A stretch of 64,000 nucleotides of DNA from JACXTP01 sp963789555 (lineage in GTDB: Archaea > Thermoplasmatota > Thermoplasmata > Methanomassiliicoccales > UBA472), in contig CAWBKY010000005.1 of NCBI GenBank assembly GCA_963789555.1, positions 62,001 through 126,000 of the forward strand, in the 5' to 3' direction. Each line of letters opens with the position of its first letter. Positions within the stretch are counted from its first letter, which is position 1. Positions 1-10,042 of this stretch are shown here, in pieces. The notes under the pieces are model-generated. The model made no database searches, was not told the origin of the DNA, and saw nothing but the letters and a program-made list of their open reading frames with translations. The translations under genes and the position numbers were made by a program.

Positions 1-1144
1 TCATCAACCGATGCGACGACTCGGTGGTGCGGGCATATGGGACCGGTACCTTCTTCATCCGCAAATCGAGGGGGCATGTGCCCACCAGCATCCCCTTCCC
101 GTACCCGGGCACCGCCATCGGCCTGGGGGCTCAGGAGAACATCGCCGGGTCTTTGGCGTTCCAGAACCGCCTGCATCAGACCCAGTACATCGGCGACAGC
201 AGCTCCGCCGGCGTCCTGGAGTATCTGGAGGTCGCCCTAGGCTATCTCCGGAAGCTGCTAGGAGTAGAGAAGGTCGATGCAGTGGGTGTGGACCTCCATC
301 CCGGATACTCGACCCGTCGTCTCGGCCAAAGGCTCGCGGACGAATGGTCCGCGGAGCTGGTGGAGGTGCAGCACCATTGGGCCCATGCCGCGGCGCTGAT
401 GCTCGACCATGGCATGGCGAACTGGTGACCATCGCCATCGACGGCACCGGATATGGGTCGGACGGAAAGGCCTGGGGCGGAGAGGTGCTGGATGCGAGCA
501 TGGTCGGGTTCGAACGGGTGGGCCACCTGCAGGAATTGCCGCTTATCGGCGGAGAGAAGGCGGTGTATGATGTCCGTAGATTGGTGTTCGCAGCCCAACG
601 TATGCTCGGCCGGGATGGCTCCTACTTCACGCCGGAGGAGTCGGGCCTGTTCGACAAGGTGATGAGGAAGAGCACGAGCAGCACCGGCATGGGCAGGGTG
701 CTGGACATGGTGGCCTGCGCCCTCGGCATATGCCAATATCGGAGCTATGACGGCGAACCGGCCATGAAGCTGGAGCAATGGCTCTCCCGGGGACGTCCGG
801 ACCGGTCGTTCCAATGCATCGTAGAGGAGGGCGTCGTGCGCAGCGTGGACATGATGACATATGTCTTGGATGCCACTGGTCGGAGGGAGGACGTCGCCGC
901 CACCTACGTCAGTGCGGTCCTGCAGGGACTGGTGGACATCGCCGCTGACCGGGCCAGGGAGAATGGTGCCAAGGCCATCGGGGTGACCGGGGGGGTCTCA
1001 TACAACCGCACCATCACGAGTTGGATGGAGGGGATGGCCAAAGAGAGGGGATTGGAGCTGCTCGTGCCCCGCGAGCTGCCCAACGGGGATGGGTGCATAT
1101 CGGCAGGACAATGCGCCATCGCCCTGAGGAAGAGCTCTCTCTGA
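1..1144 (+). CDS. hypF: Carbamoyltransferase HypF, C-terminal part (cut by window edge, frameshifted)
   Basis: HypF transfers a carbamoyl group to HypE, making the cyanide ligand of [NiFe] hydrogenases. The window starts inside the gene. The first residues read NRCDDSVVR followed by a basic RKSRGHVP stretch, which is the end of the YrdC-like domain. The rest is the Kae1-like domain, with an HHWAHAAALML metal-binding segment, AIDGTGYGSDG and a late GVTGGVSYN motif. The reading frame changes near 412-425: the first frame stops at 428 and the second runs on to 1144. No other hyp gene or hydrogenase is visible here. The family assignment is firm; the N-terminal acylphosphatase domain lies outside the window. 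Confidence 0.9.
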   Translation, partial: HQPMRRLGGAGIWDRYLLHPQIEGACAHQHPLPVPGHRHRPGGSGEHRRVFGVPEPPASDPVHRRQQLRRRPGVSGGRPRLSPEAARSREGRCSGCGPPSRILDPSSRPKARGRMVRGAGGGAAPLGPCRGADARPWHGELVTIAIDGTGYGSDGKAWGGEVLDASMVGFERVGHLQELPLIGGEKAVYDVRRLVFAAQRMLGRDGSYFTPEESGLFDKVMRKSTSSTGMGRVLDMVACALGICQYRSYDGEPAMKLEQWLSRGRPDRSFQCIVEEGVVRSVDMMTYVLDATGRREDVAATYVSAVLQGLVDIAADRARENGAKAIGVTGGVSYNRTITSWMEGMAKERGLELLVPRELPNGDGCISAGQCAIALRKSSL

Positions 1145-1196
1145 ACCTGGTCCAGTGAGCAAGATGTTATTATACCGATAGCCATTTTCCCAGGGA

Positions 1197-2258
1197 ATGG
1201 CGGAGAGCAAGCGGGTTCTCATCATCTTCCTTGACGGGGCGACGGACCATCCGAACCCTTCCTTGGGCGGATCGACCCCACTGCAGGTCGCCCGCAAGCC
1301 CTTCCTCGATTCCGTCGCCTCGCATGGGGCCTTGGGCTGCACCGAGTCCCGGGACTACACCCATTACTACCTCCTCGAGCTCTTCACCGGCAAACGCAGC
1401 GAGATGCCTCGGGGCGTGATCGAGGCCTACGGCCTGGAACTCCCCTTCGATAGCAAACGGGTCGCCTATCGCATGACCCCGGCCATCATCAAGGACGGCC
1501 GGGTGGAATGGTACTACAAGATCTCCTGCGCGGATGAGATCACCTTGCAGAAAGCGGTGCTCAGGGCCAGGGAGAAGATCAGGGAGATGGACCCCCACAT
1601 CATCTTCTATAACGGTGGGAAGGCGGTGATGACGGTGAAGGGGACCGAGGTTATGGACCTGCCCAAACCGCCTGCGCCCGCCGATGTCATGCCCAGCGAC
1701 CTCGGGGACTTCAGGCCTTTCGCGGAGCACATGGCGGAGCTCACCGGGGGGATCACTTTGCTGCCCTGGGGAGGAGGCAGCGGACTGGAGGCGGAGCGCT
1801 TCCGGAACCAGGTCAGGCCGATCCCGTCCATGACCGTGATATCGAAGAGCCCCTCCGCGCTGGGGGTGGCCGCGCTCCTGAACATCAAGCGCCAACGCAT
1901 CGCCGGTTTCAAACAGGGTATCAAGCTTGCCAAGGAGCTCATCCGCAACGGGGACGTCTTCCTGCATTTCGAGGAGACCGATGACATCAGCCACAAGCGC
2001 GACCCGCGCGGCAAGGTGGAGCTCATCGAGGGCATAGACCAAGAGCTGTCCCGGTTCGCAAAGTCGTTCTCGCACTGCCGCATCGCCCTCTTGGTGGACC
2101 ATGGGGCCTCATCCCTCACCGGCGACCATATCCGCATGAACGTCCCGTTCGCCATATCCGATTCGGTCCTGCCCTACGAGGCCACGCACCATTACCAAGA
2201 GACGGACTGCAATGACATGGAACTGTCCCAGCTCTTGGAAAGGATATATCGGTTCTGA
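1197..2258 (+). CDS. Divergent archaeal cofactor-independent phosphoglycerate mutase (ApgM-like)
   Basis: This 353-residue protein belongs to the alkaline-phosphatase superfamily, ApgM branch, which interconverts 2- and 3-phosphoglycerate with bound metals. It opens with LIIFLDGATDHP, the first metal-binding Asp region, then STPLQVARKPFLDSVASHG, which is typical of ApgM, and ends with LVDHGASSLTGDH, the second metal cluster. The segment that normally carries the Ser nucleophile followed by G-Y-D-P reads SRDYTHYYLLELFTGKR instead, so the nucleophile cannot be placed with confidence. The start is ATG 1197; a weak AT-rich box lies near 1166. It could be an active mutase with an altered site or a paralog acting on another phosphate ester. 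Confidence 0.7.
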   Translation: MAESKRVLIIFLDGATDHPNPSLGGSTPLQVARKPFLDSVASHGALGCTESRDYTHYYLLELFTGKRSEMPRGVIEAYGLELPFDSKRVAYRMTPAIIKDGRVEWYYKISCADEITLQKAVLRAREKIREMDPHIIFYNGGKAVMTVKGTEVMDLPKPPAPADVMPSDLGDFRPFAEHMAELTGGITLLPWGGGSGLEAERFRNQVRPIPSMTVISKSPSALGVAALLNIKRQRIAGFKQGIKLAKELIRNGDVFLHFEETDDISHKRDPRGKVELIEGIDQELSRFAKSFSHCRIALLVDHGASSLTGDHIRMNVPFAISDSVLPYEATHHYQETDCNDMELSQLLERIYRF

Positions 2259-2282
2259 GCCCTGGCGATGTCCTGAAAAAGC

Positions 2283-2323
2283 ATTATATATCGGGGTCAT
2301 CATTAGTTGGATTATACATCCAA
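2283..2323 (+). promoter_or_regulatory. cobT promoter with TTGGAT-N5-ATCCAA operator
   Basis: An archaeal TATA box (ATTATATAT, about 2283-2292) is followed by a perfect 6-5-6 palindrome, TTGGAT TATAC ATCCAA, at 2307-2323. The predicted transcription start, about 25 bases after the TATA centre, falls inside the palindrome, so a bound protein would block initiation. The same palindrome with the same placement precedes btuF at 11165-11181. Confidence 0.7.
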
Positions 2324-2342
2324 CTCATATCGAGGATTTGTC

Positions 2343-3452
2343 ATGAGAGGAAAGGCGTCGGACAGCATCATCCTCGCCTCCGAGGAGGGGCGGGGAGCGG
2401 ATTTCATTGATCGCATATGGGGCAAAAGGCCCACTTTCGTTTGCACCATCGGCAACACCGAGACCGCCAAGATCCCAGGCATATCCGCCGCTGGTGCCAA
2501 CCCGGCCATCACCGACTTCACCCCGGCCGCCGATGTCGAGCTCCTCTTCTATGGCAAGTGCAAGTGCATCCCTGGAGTCCCTGTCACGCCCGATGGCATC
2601 CCCACCCCCGGCCTCATCACCATGAGCGCGGTGGGACTGGCCAAGATGCCCGTTTTTGCAGTCAACGGAGGTGTGCGCGTCCGGCCCATAGCCCCTTACT
2701 TTGAGCTGGACGGCAGCCCCGGAGAGGACATCCGCACCGGCAACGCGGTGAAGGACCCCCGCAAGGTCTTCGATAGCGCGGTGGTGGCCGGCGAGAACCT
2801 GGCCTCCCAGACCGACTATCTGGTGGTGGGCGAGAGCATCGCCGGAGGCACCACCACCGCCCTGGCCGTCCTTATTGGCCCAGGGCTTACGACGCGGAGA
2901 ACAAGGTCAGCAGCAGCCTGCCCGTGAACCCACACCCCATCAAGGTGCAGGCGGCCCGCGAGGGCATCAAGAAGGCCAAGTTCTCTGCGGAGGAGATGAA
3001 GGAGGACGCGTTGAAGGCAGTGGCGGCGGTGGGAGACCCCATGATGCCCGCCGCTGCCGGTATCATCGTCGGAGCGGCCAGGAAGGTGCCGGTCATCATG
3101 GCCGGCGGAACGCAGATGGCGGCCGTCCTGTCCGTGGTGCGATCCGTCGAGCCCAAGGTCCTGGACAATGTGGCCTTGGGCACCACGCGCTGGATCCTCA
3201 ACGACAAGAGCTCGGACCTGCGCCACCTGGTGGAGCAGATCGGCCCGGTCCCGGTGCTCGGCGCGAACCTCGATTTCTCCAGGTCGCGCTTCGATGGGCT
3301 CCGGATCTATGAGACCGGCATCGTCAAGGAAGGCGTGGGCTGCGGCGGTTCGACCATCGCCGCCATATGCCGTTCCGAAGGGAAGGTTGGATGCCTCCAA
3401 GATGATGCACGAGATAGATCTGGCCTACGAGCGTCTCATGACGAAGCACTAG
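2343..3452 (+). CDS. cobT: Archaeal CobT-type nicotinate-nucleotide:base phosphoribosyltransferase (frameshifted)
   Basis: CobT makes the alpha-ribazole phosphate needed for the lower ligand loop of cobalamin. The N-terminal part has TFVCTIGNTETAKIPGISAAG and FYGKCKCIPGVPVTPDG; the middle has VVGESIAGGTTTALAVL; the C-terminal part has VIMAGGTQMAAVLSVV and KEGVGCGGS. These match the long archaeal CobT family (about 350 residues). The frame changes near 2880 and again near 3385, and the gene ends at 3452 with a MMHEIDLAYERL tail. I chose ATG 2343 because it follows the TATA box and operator; the TTG at 2307 would lie inside the operator. It converges on cobY, the end of the large minus-strand corrinoid operon. 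Confidence 0.88.
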
Positions 3453-4083
3453 GCATCTTCCCTCGCTCTTCAGAATGGACTCGGCCACTGCCAGGTCCCG
3501 CTTGGAGTTGACGTTCACGGCGAAGTCCTGGGTCTTCCGTGACGTAATATCCCCCGGCGACGAAATGGTCCCGAAGCATGGCCTCGCGCTCCACGACGCT
3601 CACCCCACAAAAGGTCATCTCCTTGCCGTCGATCGGTTCGGAGTATGTGACGTCCAGGCCGAGATCGATCACCACCTCTGGAGGCAATGCCACGGTCAAC
3701 GAGGGCTCGCCCCGGCGCATGTACTCCTCGACGAGACCGTCCAATCCCTCCACCGGTGAGCAAGGGCATGTCCACCGGACAGATGAGGACGCTCCTCTCC
3801 CGGATCACCCGCATCGTCTCCTGGAGGTCGGGAACGTAACCTTCCCCTTGGGTGTGGATGACCTGGACCGGCAGACCCTGAAGGTAGGCCTCGGTCTTCG
3901 GGGTGAACTTGGACACGGAGACGTAGGTCCTGGAGATGGAAGGCGACCGACCCGACGGTGCTCCACCGCCCGGTCGATGAGCCTGCGCCCGAGCACCGGG
4001 AGCAACGGCTTCTCCACGCCCAGCTCGCGTATGCGGCTTCCCTGCCCCCCGGCGGTCACCAGGGCGGCGACGTCATGAACCAT
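3436..4083 (-). CDS. cobY: GTP:adenosylcobinamide-phosphate guanylyltransferase CobY (heavily frameshifted)
   Basis: CobY activates adenosylcobinamide phosphate with GTP, the archaeal replacement for the nucleotidyltransferase half of CobU. Pieces in three frames join into one nucleotidyltransferase: VAALVTAGGQGSRI with EKPLLPVLGRRLIDRAVE (nucleotide-binding loop) near 4080-3990, then VSKFTPKTEAYLQGLP and LICPVDMPLL near 3930-3770, then the YSEPIDGKEMTFCGVSVV segment, and a final AVNVNSKRDLAVAESIL near 3520-3460. At least three indels are needed. The 3' end is uncertain and touches the 3' end of cobT. It overlaps the end of cobS by about 28 bases and is the last gene of the operon. Confidence 0.75.
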
Positions 4084-4962
4084 ATGGTCGCGGTAATGGC
4101 GAGCAGGATTATAGGTCTAGCGACCTCGTTCGCCGCCCCGAGCACGTCCCCGTTGACGCAGCCGAAGTTCTTCATCGCCGTGCGGGCCATCCATGCCCCG
4201 ACCACGATGGAGGCGAGGACCGCGATGACGGCCAGGACGGCGACCTCCAGATAGTCCAGGTCCTCAGGTTTGAGGAGCATCATCGCCCCTAAACCGATGA
4301 CGAGGGCCAGAACGATGGCGATGAGGGCGGATTCCCCCTTGGTGTTCTTGACGAATATGCCGCCGAGGCCTTCCCGGGACTCGCCCAGCGCGGCGCAGCT
4401 GACCATGGCGCACTTGCAGCCCACCTCGGCCACCAAGGGCGCCAGGAACAACAGGTATTGGATATGGAACGGGAGGGTGGCCAGAGCGGCGACCGACAGC
4501 AAGGTGAAGATGATGGCGTAGCCGAGACCGCCCGCTCCCACGTGGGAGTCCTTCATGATGACGATCTTCCTCTCCTTGTCCCCCATGGCCAGCATCCCGT
4601 CGCCGAAATCGCTGAGCCCGTCCAGGTGCAGGAAGCGGTTGAACGAGAAGAGCATGAAGATGACGATGACCGCGGAGACGAGGGGGCTGAACGGCCCGAC
4701 CGGGTCGCTGAGCAGGTACATGACGCCCCCCGCCGCCACACCGAGGAATGCCCCGACCAGGACGACGAGCCAGAAGCGTTTGGAGAGGTGCATGACGTCC
4801 TCCCCCTCCACGTCTATGGGCAATATCGTGAACATGGAGAAGGCCGCCTTCAGCGCACCGAACGCCGGGCTCTTCCTTCCCGCCTTCCTTGACCGGCTCT
4901 GGCGCGGTCGCGTCCCCGTGTACAGATCTGGACAGGGCCGCCGATAGCATCGTTCCTCTCAT
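4056..4962 (-). CDS. cobS: Adenosylcobinamide-GDP ribazoletransferase (cobalamin synthase) CobS
   Basis: CobS joins adenosylcobinamide-GDP and alpha-ribazole at the membrane, the last joining step of cobalamin synthesis. The metal-binding signature HLDGLSDFGDGM is intact, followed by KDSHVGAGGLGY; several hydrophobic membrane helices and a C-terminal GDVLGAANE motif complete the family pattern. The N-terminal 30 or so residues lie in a second frame starting at ATG 4962; the frame changes around 4860-4880. The ATG overlaps the TGA of cbiS (ATGA), which supports this start and translational coupling. It acts downstream of CobY and CobT products encoded alongside. Confidence 0.87.
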
Positions 4963-6092
4963 GAGAGCTTTCCCTCCTTCTCCAACAGCTCAGAGTAGAT
5001 CATCGACATAACGCTTCCTATGAGCGACGCCACGATGTCGTCCAGGAAGGGGCCGAGCTCGCCCAGCACCCCGGGCTTCTTCTTGTCGTAACGGATGTAC
5101 TCGAACAGGCCCTTGGTCCCGGTGAGGAACTCCGCCAGGCCGATGCCGAGGACCTCGTCCGCCAATAGGTGCACCGGGTCCTCCTTGAAACGGTCCTGGT
5201 CCAGGCCGAAGATCTCGTTGCGGTTGCCAGCATCATCGATGAGGATGGCGGCGTAGATGAGCGAGGTCACGTTGACGTCCTGGCGCAAGGATCTCAGCTT
5301 GGCCACGAACCGCTCTTGTAAGAACTCCTCGCTCCAGCTCTCATTGGGGATGATCAAGGCGGAGGCCGCCTCCCACATGTTCTCCACTGTGACGCCTACC
5401 TCGTCCAGCAACTGCAGGTAGTCCATGGGCCCTTCCCTGGCATACCATTTCAGCACCGATTCCGCCACCGCCCCCCGCACCGCCCGGGCCAGGCATATGC
5501 CGATGTCCGTGGCGGTACCCGCATACTTCTCTCCCTTGCCTATCGGGCATATCACTGCGATGGCATCGCTGGTGGTCCCGGTCCCTCGGACCTTGCAGTC
5601 CATCAGGGCGGCCGACTTGGCCTCGGTGGCAGTGATGATGGCATTGGCCAGGCCGGTGTCGTGCAACGGGACCCCGAGCACCACGATGGTGTTGATGGTA
5701 TGGGCCTTGCCCAACAACGCCCTTACCCTCTCTGGGATGAGCTCCCCGGCATAGACGGCGTTCTTCACCCCGGCGGTGGTGATGGCGATGGCCTCCATGC
5801 CGTTGTAACTCTCCTCCTTGACGGAGATGACCTTCTCCATGTCCGCGGCGGTCATGAAACCCACCGTGGCCTGGCCCAGGCCCAGTCGTTTCACGATGGA
5901 CCTGACCTCTTCCTCCGGCTCCGCGCCCATGTAGCTTATGGGCACTTGGACCATGACGATGGTGTCTGTCTCGGTGAAAGCGCCGTTCAGGATGGTCGTG
6001 CTCAGCACCCGCATGCGGTGCGGCAGCTGGACCACCATCACCTTGTAGTCATCGACCTTGTGAAATCCGATCTTGATGTCCTTCGCTTCCAT
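4959..6092 (-). CDS. cbiS: CbiS: fused adenosylcobinamide amidohydrolase (CbiZ) and alpha-ribazole phosphatase (CobZ)
   Basis: This 377-residue ORF is unbroken. Residues 1 to about 225 form a CbiZ domain (RVLSTTILNGAF near the start, KVRGTGTTSDAIAVICP in the middle), which cleaves the lower loop of incoming corrinoids to cobyric acid. Residues from about 235 form a PgpA-like CobZ domain (IDDAGNRNEIFGLD, LADEVLGIGLAEFL, FLDDIVASLIG), which removes phosphate from alpha-ribazole phosphate. The CbiZ-CobZ fusion CbiS is characterised in Methanopyrus kandleri; the domain order here is the same. The fusion links remodelling of salvaged corrinoid with supply of the new lower ligand. It lies between cbiB and cobS in the same operon. 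Confidence 0.9.
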   Translation of the reverse strand: MEAKDIKIGFHKVDDYKVMVVQLPHRMRVLSTTILNGAFTETDTIVMVQVPISYMGAEPEEEVRSIVKRLGLGQATVGFMTAADMEKVISVKEESYNGMEAIAITTAGVKNAVYAGELIPERVRALLGKAHTINTIVVLGVPLHDTGLANAIITATEAKSAALMDCKVRGTGTTSDAIAVICPIGKGEKYAGTATDIGICLARAVRGAVAESVLKWYAREGPMDYLQLLDEVGVTVENMWEAASALIIPNESWSEEFLQERFVAKLRSLRQDVNVTSLIYAAILIDDAGNRNEIFGLDQDRFKEDPVHLLADEVLGIGLAEFLTGTKGLFEYIRYDKKKPGVLGELGPFLDDIVASLIGSVMSMIYSELLEKEGKLS

Positions 6093-6102
6093 TCATTCCC
6101 CC

Positions 6103-7093
6103 CTAGAGCCACCCCGTCAGCAACTGTTCCAGATAGACCTGGACCTCGACACCGATGAACATGAACGATGGTAGAACGACCATCAAGAAGAAAAGCAGTG
6201 CGGATACCTTCATGACCGCGACGGTCCGGCCGATGACCTTGGGGTCGGTGGGCAAAGGCCCATCCCCCAGACGGTAGACGCCGGGCTTCTCGAAGCATAT
6301 CCCCAGGCCGCCGGCGAAGGCGGACATGGACCAACCCTTGTTCGGGCTGGCCGTGGCCTTCTTGTACTTCTTGCCCATGGCCCAGGCGTTCCGCCAGTCC
6401 AGGCGGAGCAGCATCATGGCCAAGAGTATGAACGGGACGCAGAGGCGGGCGCAGACCCAGTTCATCACGTCATCGAGCTTGGCGGAGAACCAGCCGACAT
6501 AGAGATGCCTCTCGCTCATGTAGCCGACCATGGCGTCCAAGGTGTTGGAGACCCGGTAGAAGACCATGAGCGGGATGCCGCCCAGTCCGAAATAGAACAG
6601 GGGAGAGAATACCGAGTCCACGGTGTTCTCCGCCGCCGATTCCGCCGCGCAAGATATTATATGCTCTCGGTCCAGCTGGTTCACGTCGCGGGACACGATC
6701 CGGGAGGCGCCCTTCCTCGCCGCCTCCAGGTCGTTCGCCTCCAACGCCTTCATTATCGGGCGGACGTGGCGCTCCATGGCGGTGATGGCGAACATGGTCT
6801 TCATCACGATGGCGCAGGCCACCGCCCAGACCAGCGAACCGAGCAGGTCGTGGGTCAGTGCCAGTAGTAATGTGAACGCGAAAGGGAAGAGGAGCAGGGG
6901 GACCAAGGCCACGAATATGCCCTTGACGCGATCGGCGCGGGGCGTGGTGCGCTTCGGTCCTCTTGTCCAGGAAACCGATGGTCTTGCCGATCCATACCAC
7001 CGGGTGCAAGGCGTTCGGGGGTTCCCCCAGCAGCAGATCGAGGAGCAGGCCGAGCACGGCGATGAGAGCGGCCAGATAGTAGAGCTCGATCAT
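6103..7093 (-). CDS. cbiB: Adenosylcobinamide-phosphate synthase CbiB (frameshifted)
   Basis: CbiB attaches aminopropanol phosphate to adenosylcobyric acid. The N-terminal frame gives LDLLLGEPPNALHPVVWIGK, the family signature, with a membrane helix; the second frame, from about 6912, gives the conserved SRDVNQLD, SCAAESAAENTVDSVFSPLFY, and ATASPNKGWSMSAFAG motifs and a C-terminal membrane segment. The frame changes near 6915-6950. Its ATG at 7093 overlaps the TGA of cobD (ATGA), so the two are probably translationally coupled; this is logical because CobD supplies the aminopropanol phosphate that CbiB uses. Confidence 0.9.
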
Positions 7094-8195
7094 CGTTCCG
7101 CCTCCGCTCGGAAGGCGGCGATCAGCATGTCGTTCCTCTCCGGCGTCTTGACGGCGAAGCGGATGAAATCATTGAAACGGGGACCGAAGGAGGCGCAGTC
7201 CCGCACCAGCACCTTGTGCCTCAATATGCGTTCCTGAGTGGCCTTTCCGGACCATTTCGACCTTACGAAGAAGAAGAAGGCGTCCGGCACACCGGCCTTG
7301 ACCAGCCCGGTGGCGGAGACCGCCTGGGCCACCCGCACCTTCTCCGCCGCCATGACACGGGCCGCCTTGGAGATATGACCGTAATGGTCGTTGAGGAGCT
7401 TGGCTCCGACCAGTTGCTCCAACCTGCCCAGGTTCCAGGAGAGACGGGCCCTCTCCATGTGATCTATGATGCCTTGACTTCCCACCGCGTAGCCGATGCG
7501 TAGGCCGGGTATGGCGAAGCATTTGGTGAGGGAACGGATGATGAACAGATTGTCGTGGGATGACGACCTCCGCGAGGCAGGTGATGTCCTTGGAGCCTTC
7601 CACCAGTTCGAGCAAGGTCTCGTCGAGGAAGACCAGCGTCCCTTGCCTTTCGCACTCCTCCACCAGCTCCAATACCCTTTTGCGCGGGACGATGCCGCCG
7701 GTGGGGTTGTTGGGATTGCACAGGTAGACCAACTTCGCCCCCTTGCTGCGTCCTCATCATCTCATCGATATCGACCCGTAGGTCGTCCGGCAATGGAACG
7801 GCATCGATGCTGGCCCCTCGGACCTGGCAGGCGAACGAGTACTCGGAGAAGGTGGGCGAGGGCATCACCACCCGGTCGCCCGGGGAAAGGAAGACGTCCG
7901 GGAAAAGACGGATGATCTCCGCGCTGCCAGCTCCGACGGTGACGTTACCGTCGTTCACATGGAAACGGGAGCAGATGGCCTCTCGGAACACGGTGGACCG
8001 GTCATCGGGGTAATGGACCAGATGAGGAAGCGCCTCCGCGAAGCTTTCCATCAAGCCTTCTGGTGGGCCGTATGGGTTGAGGTTGGAGCTGAAGTCCTCC
8101 ACCCCCGGATGCTGCCAGCCCAGACCGCCGTGCACCGGGCGCACCAGGCCTTGCATCTCCTTCCTGACCATTTTTTCGATGTCCATGCGCATCAC
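7090..8195 (-). CDS. cobD: L-threonine-O-3-phosphate decarboxylase CobD (frameshifted)
   Basis: CobD is a PLP enzyme of the aminotransferase I/II fold that makes (R)-1-amino-2-propanol phosphate for CbiB. The N-terminal part has HGGLGWQHPGVEDFSSNLNP, typical of CobD; the middle has VYLCNPNNPTGG and FLDETLLELVEG; the PLP-lysine segment SLTKCFAIPGLRIGYAVG is recovered across two frames near 7545-7470; the C-terminal part is in a third frame. The frame changes near 7740 and 7550 and again near 7480. The start is GTG 8195 or ATG 8192; both overlap the end of btuD. A histidinol-phosphate aminotransferase is the alternative, but the operon makes CobD much more likely. Confidence 0.87.
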
Positions 8196-8983
8196 CTTAT
8201 GGACTTGCGCGGAATGGAGAAGATCTCGTCCCCATCCCGGAACACCGAGACCTCGACGCCATATACTTCCCGGATGCGCTCGGCGGTGATGACGTCCACC
8301 GGCCTGCCCGTGGCGACGGTCCTTCCCCCGTTGAGCATGACCACCCGGTCACAGAACTTGGAGGTCAGGTTCATGTCGTGGGAGGCGGTGAGCACGGTCA
8401 CTCCTTGCCTGGACAGCTCCCAGAGGGTCTCCATCACCTCTAGCTGGTAGCGAAGGTCCAAGTGAGCGGACGGCTCGTCCGCCAACAATATCTTCGGCTG
8501 TTGCACCACCGCCTTGGCGAGCAGCGCCCTTGCCTTCTCCCCGCTGCTCAGCTCGTTGAGCCGGCGGTTGATCAGCCCCTCCAGGCGGAACTTCTTGATG
8601 GCCTCGGCGACGACCGTCTCGTCCTGGCGGCTCTCCCACCACATGCTGTTGACGTGAGGGTACCGACCGAGGAAGACCAGCTCCTGCACGGTGAGGCTGA
8701 AGTCCTCGTTGCAGTCGGCCGGGACGTTGGCGCATATCATGGCGATGTCCTTGATCTTCATGCCGGAGGTGGACTTCCCATCCATGTAGATCGTCCCCTT
8801 GCTGGGACGGAGGAGGCCGTTGATGCAGCGCATCAAAGTGGTCTTGCCCGAACCGTTGGGACCGATGAGGCCGATGAACTCCCCGGCCTTGGCCTCGAAG
8901 TTGATGTCGGAGAGCGTCTCCTTCCCGCCGTAGCTGAAGGTGACCCCCTCCACCTTGATGGTGGTCACCGCATCAGGAGACAT
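8192..8983 (-). CDS. btuD: Corrinoid (B12) ABC transporter ATP-binding protein BtuD
   Basis: This 263-residue ATPase energises import of corrinoids. Walker A is GPNGSGKTTLMR, the ABC signature is LSSGEKARALLAKA, Walker B is ILLADEPSAHLD, and the switch His is in TASHDMNL. It belongs to the FecE/BtuD subfamily that pairs with FecCD-type permeases. The start at 8983 overlaps the end of btuC by about 11 bases, and the stop overlaps the start of cobD. An iron-siderophore system would look similar; the surrounding eight corrinoid genes make B12 the most likely cargo. Confidence 0.9.
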   Translation of the reverse strand: MSPDAVTTIKVEGVTFSYGGKETLSDINFEAKAGEFIGLIGPNGSGKTTLMRCINGLLRPSKGTIYMDGKSTSGMKIKDIAMICANVPADCNEDFSLTVQELVFLGRYPHVNSMWWESRQDETVVAEAIKKFRLEGLINRRLNELSSGEKARALLAKAVVQQPKILLADEPSAHLDLRYQLEVMETLWELSRQGVTVLTASHDMNLTSKFCDRVVMLNGGRTVATGRPVDVITAERIREVYGVEVSVFRDGDEIFSIPRKSIR

Positions 8984-10027
8984 ATTCCCTCCCCTTGCGG
9001 ATGAGCAGGTAGGCGAAGAACGGTGCCCCGATCAGTGAGGTCACGATGCCCACGGGGAATTCCTCAGAACCACCGATGAGGCGACCGATGATGTCGCATG
9101 CCACCAGGAAGTTCGCCCCGACCACGATGGATGCTGGCAATAGGAGCCGGTGGTCGCCTCCGACCACCATTCGGGTCATGTGGGGGACGATGAGACCGAC
9201 GAAGCCGATGACGCCGGTGAAGGCCACGCAAACCCCGGTGAGCAACGAGGTCAGGATGAGCATGCCTCGTTTCATGAATCGCACGTTCACGCCCAGCTGG
9301 TTGGCCTGGTCGTCCCCGAGGAGGACGACGTTCAGCTCCCGGGCGTAGACCAGGACGATCACGGTCAGGACGCCGACGACGAATAGGATGATGGCGTCCT
9401 CTTGCAGAGTGGCATTGGCCAGATTACCGAAGAGCCAATAGAGCACGCCTTGGACCCCTTCGCTGGGGTTGGTGATCATCAAGAGGTTGGTTATCGAGGA
9501 GAGGAATATGCCGACGATGACCCCGGCCAAAACGAATGCGACGGGTCTACCGCCAGCGGACTCGGCCAGACCGAGCGTGATGGTGAAGGCCAATATCGCG
9601 CCGATGAAGGCCATGATGGGAAGGGAGTATGTCCCGGCCGATCCAATGGCCACGCCGAGGAGCACGGCACATGCCGCGCCCAAGGCCGCCCCGGAGGAGA
9701 CCCCGGTGATATAGGGGTCGACCAGAGGGTTGCGGATGATGGCCTGCATGACCACGCCGGCCACAGCCAGTCCGATGCCTACACCGACCGCGGCCAGGAA
9801 ACGGGGGAAGCGCACGATCCAGACGACCTTCTCGTCCAAGGTCATCTGGCTGGTGTCGCCCCCGACCATCAGGGCGTTCCAGAAGGCCTCGCAGGACCTC
9901 CATCACCGACATCTGGTAGGATGCCGACCGATAGCGAGACCACGAACAGGCCAACTAGGAGCAGCAGGCCTAGTACGATGATCACGCTCAGGCGACGGCG
10001 TGTCCTTCTCACCAGCGAGTCTTCCAA
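8973..10027 (-). CDS. btuC: Corrinoid ABC transporter permease BtuC (FecCD family, frameshifted)
   Basis: BtuC forms the membrane channel of the corrinoid importer. The main frame from 9869 carries DEKVVWIVRFPRFLAA, the FecCD hallmark (AIIRNPLVDPYITGVSSGA), about eight membrane helices, and GVIGFVGLIVPHMTRMV near the end. The first helix (SVIIVLGLLLLVGLFVV) lies in another frame that begins at TTG 10027 behind a GGTGGAGG ribosome-binding site. A short middle piece (VMEVLRGLL) needs a third frame, so there are two indels between 9860 and 9935. The whole would be about 350 residues, normal for the family. Confidence 0.87.
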
Positions 10028-10042
10028 TCCTCCACCTTTTCC

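Noticed and set aside
54..814. Minus-strand ORFs opposite hypF
   Set aside because: Low-complexity Arg/Pro/Gly-rich translations typical of antisense frames in GC-rich DNA; the plus strand carries clear HypF motifs.
2307..2342. TTG 2307 as the cobT start
   Set aside because: It would place the start codon inside the operator at the predicted transcription start; ATG 2343 fits the family N-terminus and leaves a short leader.
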